Source: Bolinopsis microptera (taxonomy: Eukaryota > Ctenophora > Tentaculata > Lobata > Bolinopsidae). Taken from it: 64,000 nucleotides of DNA. A program made the position numbers and the translations under genes. The DNA lies in contig NC_087082.1 in assembly GCF_026151205.1 (NCBI RefSeq), positions 15,533,365-15,597,364 on the forward strand, in the 5' to 3' direction. The notes beneath the pieces are model-generated. The model did not search any database. It worked only from the letters and a program-made list of their open reading frames with translations, and was not told where the DNA came from. The number at the start of each line of letters is the position of its first letter. The first letter of the stretch is position 1. Shown piece by piece: positions 10,501 through 19,729 of this stretch.

Positions 10501-11160
10501 TCTTCCGCACAAAATGAAGCTCGACGGTTAAAGAGCGTTCTTCGTGACGCCAAGGACACAACTTTATTTCAGTCATTCAACCAAAGTTTAAACCCGTCTT
10601 TAGATAACTCTTCGCTTGAAAGGACAACTAACTGTGGATCTAGCCTCAATGACACAACTTTGTTTCAGTCATTCAACCAAAGTTTAAACCCGTCTTTAGA
10701 AAACTCTTCACTTGAAAGGACAACTAACTGTGATGAAGTCCAACAGAAATTGTCTTCCGCACGAAATGAAGCTCGACGGTTAAAGAGCGTTCTTCGTGAC
10801 GCCAAGACTATTATAAAGGAGGTAGCTATTAATCCTACTATGTCTTCTGACCCAACTGTCGTTAGTGCTCTAGATAATATGTTCAAAGAGGTCCAGAGAG
10901 GAGAAGTTTCTTTAGACACCTCTCAACTTGAACGAACAATTGACTTCGCCGGAATGGGACCCCAAATTGCGTCTGCTAAGAATGAAGTGGAGGAATTGAA
11001 AACTCTTCTTCATCAAGCTAAAGTGATCATGAAGGAGTTAGCTGACGATCCCACCAAGTCTTCTAATCCACTAGTGTTGAGTGCCTTTGACGCTGTTTAC
11101 AAGCAGGTCAAGAAAGTTGATAAGAAGAATGTCTCGTTTGACGCTAGCATAGTTGCATAG
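7522..11160 (+). CDS. Large coiled-coil protein, family member D (SDN/LPSEM motif)
   Basis: A 1212-residue single-exon ORF. The start is clear (AAAATGG context, nothing in frame upstream). The order of features is: a basic N-terminus; a Pro/Gly/Arg patch (FFRRPGGRGRKASS, about residues 73-86) followed by PKTPTKK, which resembles proline-directed kinase sites; the motif WISDNMSRGALPSEM (about residues 198-212), shared with the gene at 1787-2437; a long disordered Ser/Asn region; Cys-rich ECDCS and PPCCKN patches near residues 595-635; and a long coiled coil from about residue 640. The C-terminal part holds short SSMNNTTLG repeats and two copies of a 57-residue block. No membrane or enzyme signature is seen. 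The architecture resembles centrosome, spindle or cytoskeletal scaffold proteins, but I cannot assign a family. Confidence 0.8.
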   Translation: MDEISHKFLREIRQHRRAEYVRNKFSSRNYDEQGNPAGSEMYAKVHYDVAIDPGTSIVEEVDELPVNFFRRPGGRGRKASSFISPKTPTKKGALLNNSCIPGLHNPIKESPLEQSMRPHNTGEQPTGIPVLASSFRNNIHPDQSFASEPSDSDDPQEDTFNESYKFADQFPVAPVDYNMGLRDYNPDAEKEFCEARDWISDNMSRGALPSEMEGEEEVARNIANNSFNDSILSIHNVSRDDYKVNPIPKEWLLVDSQPRVTGRTSLPLSNKVDKRDEINPATGQPMWFNPKGGENSFNTTGNSTLNSSLNSTADSQRRSSWEKNKGEIIQRLYMGDGVDPTLANRTFPVPSKNLKGLYTPLTKKTQSPTPNLDTSQAPDLDFGNITTIPSPYPYEDIKPDPRTSTPLKALSNKKDAARLSNTANISSIGDQNSFFGKFDSADYSRLNKVIRGNLSKNVDSASQSPNEDSKVAENCLDSKLNDTTENSLNEKIDQDDNIPAVCPTNSDYDSSNIHYELNSSELLGKLSESLSADKKPAAEKLNKSVGDKQGKLSEKAAKRKLDLKPYGPPQAPTSGQNRTVTLTDSGYGVSVHNNECDCSIEEKMKNNCVSLKDSGATLKIVTESDVPRPPCCKNTEGKLKYVAAVNAKKISKLSKIVKRKTQEFQVMLAENLKLAQKNFQLKSAMQDSNMKFLRQRNLANEVEAKHQALQQKFELVEYKTEQLELETNGKKREHQQSEQMINTMTRNYDKMADLLAKQGEEVDDLNEQIEEVEEANKEMAGMLRDMGVIMQINELERSQNDSTFSSMAEDNSMLRGQCNSYQAQVAGLENSVEILDSRLQDLSSLNESLAMKNRELALEASLLNGSGVAAEQSANASVNITANKKLDDSVRKIVEFYSKVSNDLQAQVEQKDKRISELESSMNNTTLGSSMHNTTLGSSMNDTTRGSSMNNTTFGSSLNDTTLFQSFNQSLHPSLENSSLERTTNCDEVQQKLSSAQNEARRLKSVLRDAKDTTLFQSFNQSLNPSLDNSSLERTTNCGSSLNDTTLFQSFNQSLNPSLENSSLERTTNCDEVQQKLSSARNEARRLKSVLRDAKTIIKEVAINPTMSSDPTVVSALDNMFKEVQRGEVSLDTSQLERTIDFAGMGPQIASAKNEVEELKTLLHQAKVIMKELADDPTKSSNPLVLSAFDAVYKQVKKVDKKNVSFDASIVA
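10384..10806 (+). repeat. Direct duplication of about 171 bp inside the coiled-coil gene
   Basis: Bases about 10384-10554 and 10636-10806 are nearly identical in frame (GSSLNDTTLFQSF ... ARRLKSVLRDAK). A partial third copy lies between them at about 10556-10635. Upstream, 10285-10395 carries four short copies of a unit encoding SSMNNTTLG. These duplications lengthen the coiled-coil tail without breaking the frame. Confidence 0.85.
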
Positions 11161-11935
11161 CTCTATAAAGATATGACCGTTGTGTGTATATGTAAATATA
11201 TCTGGAAGCATCAGCTTAACTTTTTATGATTCGACAATGTATTGAGACATTTTATTTTATAACGAACTTCACTTAAATATTTGTAATTGTATTCGATTTT
11301 ATCATATTCACGATGTTATGTTTTTATTGTTAAGTTTTTAGATCAGATCATTAATTAATGTAAAATTGTTGATTCATGTTGATGATAGTTCTAAGATTTT
11401 CTTGTCGTGATTCCCTATCATTTTAAATAATTCCTATTTTCGGATTGTGTTCATGTGTTGTACTTGTATAAAGCCTATTTATTCTGTTGATCAATTCAAT
11501 ATATGTCACTTTCATTTTTAACAAAATTATTGTTTCATTCAACTTTCACAAAATTGAATTATTTGTCGACTTAAGTTTTAAGTATCATATAGCGCTTCCA
11601 GAGAGTTCGATCATGATATCCCACTAAGGTGATAGGTTCTTGCTTTTTTCCGTATTCTCACTCGTTCATTGGATCCATTTCCTAGAATTCTGCAGCATTA
11701 TTAGATCATCCAAATCCATTTAACATTACACATTAGCCATTCTTTTCCCTTTCTTGAAGTTGAAGCCGGGTTAGTTTTTAGTAGTCCTTTATCCCATCAG
11801 TCTTTTTTCCCTTCAGTCTTCACTAGCTAGGACTCAATAACTCGGTGTGATTTCCTCGGTACACTCAGGGACGGCCGTGAGAAGTTCATCAGACGTTTCC
11901 ACGCGCTCAAGCTGGCCCCAACACTCAGTTTAGGA
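11161..11935. other. Intergenic stretch
   Basis: AT-rich 3' region of the coiled-coil gene, then the 5' UTR or promoter region of the five-exon gene. No ORF or repeat can be supported. No convincing TATA box was identified. Confidence 0.5.
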
Positions 11936-14508
11936 ATGGTGGACGTAAGAAGAGTTGACAGGACCAGTAGGGTTGTGGATCAGGAAAATAACAAGAGTAG
12001 CTCCAAACAGGAATGGTAACAGTATTTCATGCATTATCGATTAGTTAGGATAAGATCTTTCCCTTTTTTATTGTTTTGATTTCAGAGCTGTTTTGACTTA
12101 ATTGAAATGTTTACTAATTTTATTGTTATTCCGATTAAACTGATGTATGAAGGGAATGGTGGATATACCAAAACTATTTTATCAGGTTCATAGAAGCCTT
12201 GGAAGATTTAGAGTTGGCTCGGTACAGTGAGGACAGCAAGATCACCTCTCTGGTCGAGCAGTTTGAGAGATACTCTCACTCTGACCTTCTAGAGGAAATT
12301 AAATCCCTTAAGGTATGCCGCTTTATTAGTCAGTCTTTCCGGTTAAACTGACTGTACACACTATACAATATATACATGCCTGATAATGAAATTAGTTTAC
12401 TGCAATTAACTTTTTCTGCTGAAGAGCTCTCAAACTTTTTCAAACTGTTAAATCGCGTTATCAGACTTCAGACCCGTCCCCGATGTGTCGTGTCTTTCAT
12501 TCTTTGTCAATTTCTTTATTTTATGTTTTTACCTTGCCTAATTACATAAAGTTTCGTCCAAAACAACTAGGGGCTAGGTGGCCTAATGGTTAGAGCATCT
12601 GCCTTCTGCACAGAAGGTCCAGGGTTCGAATCCCAGTGTCACCTAGTCTAGGGAGTAGCTAAGGATCCATTGGATCTATGCAATCTCCTTGGTCAACTCA
12701 ACCGAGTGATAGGAAACTTAATTGAGGGTTAAATTAGGAGGGGTACCTGTTAAGAGTTCAAGAAACTTCCTAGGATAACCCTTCAGTGCCATGTAAACAT
12801 AGTACTATTAACTATTAACTATTAACTAGACATCCACATCAAATTACAAGCAAATGAAACTGCTCTATGTCATATAGAATTTAACACCAACAATTCGCGT
12901 CACATCAATTAGTTTGCTTTACGAAACTAACCGATTATCAGTAACTCAATGACCGCAGGCGAAGCTGTGTTATCTGACTATGTCCATGCCGGTACCCCTA
13001 GTTCTACAACCAGACTATCAGTACGCTATCAAAGTAAGTTTGATAATTTCACAAATAAATAATAGAATTAAATAGCGATCTCAGTGTACTATACATATAT
13101 TATGACTATGAGAATTAATCGAAAATTTTATTCATAATTAATTTTATTTTCAAATAAAATAAGTTATTATTGATTATATCACTACCAAATTTATTTTAAA
13201 TTAACACCATGACTTTTATTTCAGTTCATTATTATGAAATGCCTTGCTGTTCACGAAGACGTTTTCGGAAGTTGGTTCAAAATGCGATTCAAGAAAGGTA
13301 AACTTACTGCTATGACGTGACATATCACATCCTAATTATACGCCGTACGGGCGATCGAAGGGAATATCATGTTTATTTATAATAGTACTTCAATTGTAAA
13401 ATAAGGCAACATTTACTATATTGCAATATGTAGGATAAAAACGCACCCTGTGGTCTTGAAAGTATGGATACTAGTGTATAGTGCGATGGGAAAGCGAGAA
13501 ATATCTTTTGACAGTTGACACCTACCATTGATTCTGGGTTTTGATTTGCAATTTGACGATAATGCTGATAGTAATATTGTTGTTATAGAACTTCCCATTT
13601 AAAGTTTGATGGTTTGTTGAATAATTTTGATCAATCTGTGGTGACTTTATCAAAACGCAATAAGTTTATATAATATATAAATTGTTTTACGATTTTATAG
13701 GCAACAAGAAATCGGAGTTTTATTTATTGAATATTATGGCTTTTACTAAATCGCTCGCCCAAAAATTTCACGTGACTCTGGTTTTTTTGGTTTTGCAGCC
13801 GTACAAAACGGTTTAACATAAACCCTAATCCCAACCCTAACCCTAACTATAATCCCGAAGCTATCGATATTCTTAACCACAACCCTAACCCTAACCCGAG
13901 CCCTAAATAATCGAATTCACGTTTTACTAGCCTGTCACGTGACCAAAACGGATTTTTGCCCATAACTCTCCAGGGAAGCATTTTAACCCTACGTCATGGG
14001 GGGTGATTCGGAATCAGCGTCCAAAAATACACCGATCAAGATAACTTTCATGCCTAAAGGGCCTTTTCACAAGAATTTTCTTCAAATTTGGGCGATCGAT
14101 TTAGTAGGAGCGGAATATTATAGTGAAATCCAAGTTTTACGGATAAAGCATGAACAAATTCTTGGCACATTATATTAATAATTATAATTTTAGGCTCATA
14201 ACCTACCTAGACGCGCGGGGGGGGGATGCAACGTCAATTAATGTCATTAATTGACATTAATTGACATTAATTGACATTAATTTGTCTTGAAATTTGAGAT
14301 TATCATTATTCGATAAATATTCAAGATATTCACGTCTATGTAAGTTAGACCGGTTCAAAAAAACAAAACGTCCTTGAATAATTATGAGTATGTTCTTATC
14401 CGTTGATCCTTAGGTTCAAAGACCACCAAAAAAATGTCAGCTTCCAACTCTTCCATCTTCGGTCCCTACCGGCCACGCCCATATTTTATTGGTTTCTTAT
14501 ACAGGTAA
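11936..14508 (+). CDS. Small five-exon gene, about 149 residues, unrecognised
   Basis: Exons read by eye: 11936-12015, 12186-12312, 12959-13033, 13225-13297 and 14414-14508. Each is bounded by GT/AG with matching phases, giving 450 nt including TAA. The protein begins MVDVRRVDRTSRVVDQEN. Exon 2 encodes a charged helix (ALEDLELARYSEDSK...), exon 3 AKLCYLTMSMPVPLVLQPDY, exon 4 FIIMKCLAVHEDVFGSWF, and exon 5 a basic Pro/Tyr tail (FGPYRPRPYF). I do not recognise a family. The first four exons look convincing. Exon 5 is less sure: reading through the exon-4 donor gives an alternative stop after KLTAMT (near 13320), and exon 5 sits between two inverted repeat arms. Intron 2 holds a SINE and intron 4 telomere-like repeats. 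Confidence 0.55.
12571..12823 (+). mobile_element. tRNA-derived SINE
   Basis: The head contains an A-box (TGGCCTAATGG, 12579) and a perfect B-box (GGTTCGAATCC, 12623) at tRNA-like spacing, that is, an internal Pol III promoter. It is followed by an unrelated body and a 3' tail of repeated ACTATTA units (about 12802-12823). The direct repeat AACTAG flanks it at 12565-12570 and 12824-12829. The D and anticodon arms do not fold as a functional tRNA, so this is a SINE rather than a tRNA gene. It lies in intron 2 of the five-exon gene, in the same orientation. Confidence 0.8.
13820..13910 (+). repeat. Degenerate interstitial telomere-like (CCCTAA)n repeats
   Basis: Two short clusters of CCCTAA-type hexamers (AACCCTAACCCTAA), separated by about 30 bp and interrupted by variants. 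This is the common animal telomere motif in C-strand orientation. It lies within intron 4 of the five-exon gene. It may be a repaired break or part of a transposon end. Confidence 0.7.
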
Positions 14509-14943
14509 AATATCTATAACATATAATCGGCTTTTTTAGTATGAAGGAGTAATGTTAGCTGTTTAAGATTCGTTATTCAAATATAAATGTCATGAAGGTA
14601 TTTCGTTTAATGTGGGTTTTAAGTTCTGATGATGTTGAGAACCACGTCCTTGGATGGCCATGCCCATTTAAGAAAATTAAATTTCGGAAAACCGTATTAT
14701 TTTAGTTTTATTGTTTAATGATCTGAATTTTTCACATTTCCATATGTGATAGTAGTGAATAAATTGATGATATAAACGTTCTAAACACTAAAGTGCTAAA
14801 AATATGGTAGAACTACATAATCTCTGGTCGAAAAATATCGTGTCAATTAATGCAAATGTCAGTATTCCAAAATTTTGCAAAACTGACATTGACATTAATT
14901 GACATTAATTGACATTAATTGATGCATCCCCCCGACGCGCGCC
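14210..14943. repeat. Inverted repeat arms with TTGACATTAA minisatellite
   Basis: The left arm (14210-14281) reads GACGCGCG, a G-run, ATGCA, and then repeated TTGACATTAA decamers. The right arm (about 14880-14943) is its inverse: decamers, then ATGCATCCCCCC and GACGCGCG. This looks like the two ends of a non-autonomous element of about 730 bp, or two separate insertions. No target duplication is clear. The predicted last exon of the five-exon gene lies between the arms. Confidence 0.6.
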
Positions 14944-15239
14944 ATGCCAAGATTAGATCTAACAATAAAATACGCACAACAAAACACACAAAGGTCCCCA
15001 AAAGATTCACAATTTATATTTCCCTAGTTGAAACTAACTTATTTTATGAAATTGATACATTCGAAAAGATATCGTGATTACATGGTAGCCATCCATGATC
15101 CCCATTAAGTCCTAGGCTGGGTTAAGTTAGCCGACGATATGATAGCATTGGGAAGCTCTGCCTACCTTTGGGGTGTGGCAACCCTGGGTAAGGTTGCCGG
15201 TGAAATCAGAGTGAATGGTGGATCGGAGGATGTTGTTAA

Positions 15240-15866
15240 TAGTCAGTGTAATAACTATAAGCGCCAAGCGCGAGCACAGAACTTTTTTTCTCCGATTTCG
15301 ATAAATTTGGTACCAAAATTTGTCTTAAAATGTGAATAAAATAAATCCACCGTGTAGCAATTTTCGCCAAAAATGCCACACGGCGCTTGTTCGCCGCGCG
15401 TGCTTTTTTCGCGCAAATTTTTAGTTGTTGGCCTATAACTTTCACATTTTCACTTATTATCACATAATTATTATAGCATCGTAATCAGCTCATCGAGACG
15501 AAACTTTCGGTACTAATATTTTAAGATTTAAAGGAAAATTATTTTCAAAATTTTAATTATTATAATTTTAATTATTATAATTTTGGTACCAAAAGTTGTG
15601 TCTGACTAAGCTCATTACGATACTGTAATAATTATTTCAAAATATTCAATATTTTAGGAGTTACAGGCATTTTAAGCAATGAATTACCTATTTTTTGTCC
15701 TTTGTACATTCTTGTAATGCACAGGAGGCCCACATATAGCTCGACGTTATTTTGCTACACGGTAAATTTTCATTATTCACACTTAGAGGCAACTTTTGGT
15801 ACCAAATTTATCAAAATCAGAGACCAAAATTCTGTGCCAACTCATGGCGCTTATTACATAAACTAT
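15240..15866. mobile_element. Inverted-repeat (MITE-like) element
   Basis: About 105 bp near 15255-15360 (ATAAGCGCC ... CACAGAA ... GGTACCAAA ... CGTGTAGC) recurs inverted and diverged near 15755-15866, with about 400 bp between. There is no ORF. The boundaries and target duplication are unclear because the arms are diverged. It is an old non-autonomous element. Confidence 0.55.
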
Positions 15867-16267
15867 AAAAGTGAACTGAGTCAAAATGATACGCTTAAGT
15901 GCCAACTGGATATTTTACTGGGCGGCGCTCAGCCTGTCATTCCGCTTCACCTAACCATGTGCTTTCGCGCCACTGCGGGCGCGCTTGTTTCACAAGTCAA
16001 GCCGTGAGGCAGGCGCGCGCTACTGCAAGCGCAAGGGCTCTGGATAGAGCAATCATTCCGCCGAATATCTATTTTATATGTTTATGAACATAATATTAAT
16101 AGCCTGGGGTCCCCAGGTAACTGGGTATTGAGAAGTAAAATGAGACGAGACAGCATATAACTATAAGTTAATACTCTAATAAGTCACCCCGGTCTGATCC
16201 AGCTCTTATGGCACAATTAAGTGTTTGATGCGGTTTGCGAAATTGACAATCGTGGTGATGTGTTGGT

Positions 16268-16661
16268 TTAGTTGTCGAATATGTCATTGACAGAGAGGTA
16301 GTAATCCTGGAAATATTGACCTCTTATTTGGGCAATAGCCGGACACTGTCCAAGGAAGTGTGAAACAGTTTCCTCTCCGTCGCCGCACATAGGGCAAGCA
16401 CTAGTGTTTGATTTGCAAATGCAAAATGGTGTGAAGGTGTTTGTTTAAGCCGCAGTGACCCGTGATGAGGTGAACTGCAGTTCTGTAAGTGTAATTTTGT
16501 CTGTTCATGTAGCTGAGTGTAGTGTTGGGGTTTTTGATTGTGTTGGCGTGCTTGTGGCCGAGTGTCAGTTTGGTGTGTCTGGGACCTTGGTAAAACAGCA
16601 AAGACCTAAAATTGGTATATTTTTTTGTAAATTTGTGATGGAATAACATTTTCTTACCCAT
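16268..16661 (-). pseudogene. Fragment of a non-LTR retrotransposon ORF2 C-terminus
   Basis: On the minus strand, one frame reads TAVHLITGHCGLNKHLHTI and a second frame, after a frameshift near 16410, continues CPMCGDGEETVSHFLGQCPA to a stop at 16268. This resembles the C-terminal tail after reverse transcriptase or RNase H in Jockey/CR1/I-type elements (TGH..LN.HL, then C..C....ET..H.L..CP). The 5' part is absent and the frame is broken, so this is a dead 5'-truncated copy. Confidence 0.7.
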
Positions 16662-16977
16662 CTTTGTCTCAACGTTCTTGTATTCGAAATAATAGGAAAT
16701 AAATAATATTAATGCTAATTGCTAATATAGGAAATAACGTCATGAAAATCCAGAACTCACTACATAGCTACTATACGTGAAATTTCCATAGCGCATTCTC
16801 AATTATCTTCCTAATACGAAATTTGATACAAAAACTGTAAAGTGTAGCTACTATAGGTGAGATTTTCACGCTGCACTATACAAAAGAGCAAGTTTCCTAA
16901 TATTTTTCGCAGTTCATTTCTTGATCGTATAGTTAGTTCGTTCCCTCCAAAACCTCGCAAAGTTACCCCGCAGAACA

Positions 16978-18078
16978 ATGATCTGGAAAAACAATATGAG
17001 TATCACAAACTCGCCTCCCAGTACCTCTCTAGTTTATGACGGTCATGACTTTGACTTTCAGTATATATCCCCACTCAACATCACTATAGCTATTTATATC
17101 ATAATCCAGAACGCCATGATCATATATGATTACCACAAGGACTGGAAAAGGATTTCGTACCTGTTCTTTATTATGATTGCTGCTGCGGACATTGGAAGTG
17201 CGTGTTCAGAGATAGGACGAGGCTCAATATCACTGCTGTGCTTGAAGGACCCGTCTTTGAGGATGCATCCTTGGACTTTTCTGGTCTGCCAACTGTTTGG
17301 TACACTGTGCTACGTTACTTCCACATGTTTCGTTGTTGCACTAACGGTTGTGAAGACCATCAACATAATGCGTCCATTTTACAGGCAGAATAACCGAGTT
17401 TTGAAGATATTCCTTTTCATTTACCCGTCCATTCTCCTAGTCGTGTGCATTATTGATGTTTGGGCCTTTAATGATCTCATAACTAGTATTAATGATAACC
17501 CAAAATGTGGTGTTACTTATGGTCCATGGGTCGTGATGATTGAAATAGAAACAATCGGAATCGGCACAACACTCCGTGCATTACTACTAGTGTTGATGAA
17601 GCGTTACTTTGCAGATGGTGCAGCAAACCTTATGTACCAGATCATGTGGGTAGTTATACCTTTAGTTCAGTTTGGTCTGCCTTGCTTGATCGTGCTTGTA
17701 TGCATGGTTCTTCAGATGATCTATATAAAGAAAGCCTTTGGAGGTCACGAAAACCCACAGCTGAACACTGCAAACCAAGTTAACTTAACAGTGTTTCTAA
17801 TCTCGTTACTGTACTTGATTAGCGTCTCTTTGTACTGCGTGAATACAATTATCGCTCACTGGTGGTGGTATGACGTCCAATACCCCCTCATGGTATTGTT
17901 AGAATTCACCCTTCCCTTGATAAACGCAGCAGTGTTCCCAACCATCCTGATCCTTCGTAAACCAGAACTAAGAGCACGGTACAGAAACTACATAACAAAC
18001 GTCCTCCTTCTACCACTCAACATCTATGGAAAAGTTCGTTATCTGGCTCAAATAAGACGAGGATATGCAGAGATTTGA
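16978..18078 (+). CDS. Divergent rhodopsin-like (class A) G protein-coupled receptor
   Basis: A 366-residue single-exon ORF with seven hydrophobic segments. TM2 carries the LxxAAAD-like FFIMIAAADIG. TM3 begins near the conserved Cys (FLVCQLFG) and ends ALTVVKTINIMRPF, which aligns with the usual (D/E)RY...PF region, but DRY is replaced by VKT. Extracellular loop 2 has a Cys (NPKCGVTYG) able to pair with the TM3 Cys. TM7 ends INAAVFPTILILRKPELRAR, matching a degenerate NPxxY followed by helix 8. The N-terminus has N-x-S/T sites and no signal peptide. The start at 16978 is the first ATG after a stop; a later ATG follows five codons on. Ligand unknown; expected at the plasma membrane. The lost DRY motif suggests atypical coupling, which is inference. 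Confidence 0.85.
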   Translation: MIWKNNMSITNSPPSTSLVYDGHDFDFQYISPLNITIAIYIIIQNAMIIYDYHKDWKRISYLFFIMIAAADIGSACSEIGRGSISLLCLKDPSLRMHPWTFLVCQLFGTLCYVTSTCFVVALTVVKTINIMRPFYRQNNRVLKIFLFIYPSILLVVCIIDVWAFNDLITSINDNPKCGVTYGPWVVMIEIETIGIGTTLRALLLVLMKRYFADGAANLMYQIMWVVIPLVQFGLPCLIVLVCMVLQMIYIKKAFGGHENPQLNTANQVNLTVFLISLLYLISVSLYCVNTIIAHWWWYDVQYPLMVLLEFTLPLINAAVFPTILILRKPELRARYRNYITNVLLLPLNIYGKVRYLAQIRRGYAEI

Positions 18079-18604
18079 TCAGAACTACCTACAAACTCGG
18101 CAAAGTTTGTTATTTTGCTCAAAGAATAATATGATATACAATTACAGAGATCTGATCAGAACTACCTTATACATGGTTGATCATTTATGACATAAGGAAC
18201 GGTTGGAAAATTTGATTTCTGGACCCTCTTTCCAAATTATAAAGTGATTATTTTTGTTTTAAAACTCTGATTGAGGCCAATAATTCAATTTGCTGTGATT
18301 AAGATGGTTTGTTAAAATTATTAATTTTGCTTCACGTCACACAGGCGTGACGTGAAGTCACACCTTTTTAAAAAGTGTAAAAAAAGAAAAAAATATTATT
18401 GATTAAGACGTTCAATGTGAATGATTAAAATGTAAAAAGATTGATGATCATAAAAAATGGAAAAATTTGATTGATTAATGATTAAGATGATTGACAAAAT
18501 TGAAATTCGTTCGATTGATATACGAATTCGATTCTATTTTGTGAACTATTTTACGAAAAAGACAAATATCGCCTTGATATGAAAAAAGATGTTTGTTAGG
18601 CCTA

Positions 18605-19112
18605 GGGGTCGTTCACATATTACGTAATCAGCCGAGGGTGGAGGGAGGAGGGGGGGTTTCCAAATGCTTACGGTTGATTACGGGGGGGGGGGGGGGGGGG
18701 GGTTTCGGTCGTTGATTACGTAATCAACATTTTCTTTTTTACCCTCTAGAATAATAACAATTTGACAATATTTTAATTCAAATTCCACTCAATTTCACTC
18801 TGATAGTGATAAAATTTAGAAATTGATGATCGAATATCCGGCTATAATAGTAAGTAGAAGGTGCTTGGCCGGATATCATAACAATGATTTCGGCTCATCA
18901 TGATAGCATGATCAGGGTAGCATGAAACGTAGAGAAAAGTGTTTTCTAGGAAAAAAGTCAGGGGGGGGGGGGGGGGGGGGGTCAGGCCATGATTACGTAA
19001 TATTGCTGTCAGGAGGGGGGGGGGGGTTGGGTCTTGATTACGGTTGATTACGGAAGGGGGGAGGGGGGTAAAAATTGCTAAAATATTGATTACGTAATAT
19101 GTCAACGACCCC
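18605..19112. mobile_element. MITE with 26-bp inverted termini and poly-G blocks
   Basis: Terminal inverted repeats of 26 bp with one mismatch (starting GGGGTCGTT and containing ATTACGTAATCA) bound a 508-bp element with no ORF. The flanks are CTA and TTA, so a 3-bp target duplication is possible but imperfect. GGG termini with a trinucleotide target suggest a PIF/Harbinger-like family, which is inference. Inside are G-runs of about 22 and 21 bases and repeated GATTACG motifs. Confidence 0.75.
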
Positions 19113-19253
19113 TTATATCTTTAAAATTAACTGTCTGAATATATATTTTTCCTTTATGAATATGATTTGACCATCATGATATTTTTCTATCTAATATGAA
19201 ATGTCAAAAATGTCTCTAATCATTTTATCACAATTTTGCTTAATTTTAATTAA

Positions 19254-19729
19254 CGGGTGATACTCTTAAATATTTGTTCCAATTATTATCAGGACCGTCG
19301 ACGAGTCCAACTCGGCGCGCGTCCTGGTAGGTTGTAAACTTACAAAATTTTAACAGATTCCGATCTTTATGTCAGAGCAGATAAATACATAATTGTAGCG
19401 CGATGCGTTACTCTCAACTGAGCCGCGCCGAGCTGCCATGAATTGACATCGTCAATTAAAATACATAACTACCGTTACCAATTACGTGATTGATATATTT
19501 ATCGTGTGTTTGAATTGTGTACTCCTCATGATTTTTATTTATTTATTTTTCTAAAAAATAAATTGCGGAGTCATTGGGTGAATGAAATTTTCTAATTTTG
19601 AACAAATTTAAAAAGTATAATAATTTAATAACGCCCATCATCGACTTGTATGTAGGTTAAAAACTTACAACTTAACCAAGACGTGCGTAAAGACTTAAGT
19701 TGGAACAAATATTTTAAGAGTATCACCCG
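19254..19729. mobile_element. piggyBac-like MITE with TTAA target site
   Basis: Inverted termini of about 28 bp (CGGGTGATACTCTTAAA...), one with a single-base indel, bound 476 bp flanked on both sides by TTAA (19250-19253 and 19730-19733). A TTAA duplication is the hallmark of piggyBac transposition. No transposase is present, so it must be mobilised in trans. Confidence 0.75.

Larger units (their letters stand above)
14509..16977. other. Transposon-rich gap
   Basis: Apart from the inverted-repeat elements and the retrotransposon fragment listed separately, this gap contains a GC-rich dispersed segment (about 15925-16045, with GCGCGCTACTG and GGGCTCTGGATAGAGCAA). That segment recurs in inverted orientation near 48895-48985. 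No host gene is seen. Confidence 0.55.

Noticed and set aside
12571-12660. Functional tRNA gene
   Set aside because: A- and B-boxes are present, but the D, anticodon and T arms have mismatches, and the body, tail and flanking repeats fit a SINE.
19300-19330. Hammerhead-ribozyme-like GACGAGTCC
   Set aside because: The CUGAUGA core and the GAAA segment are not both present, so the fold cannot form.
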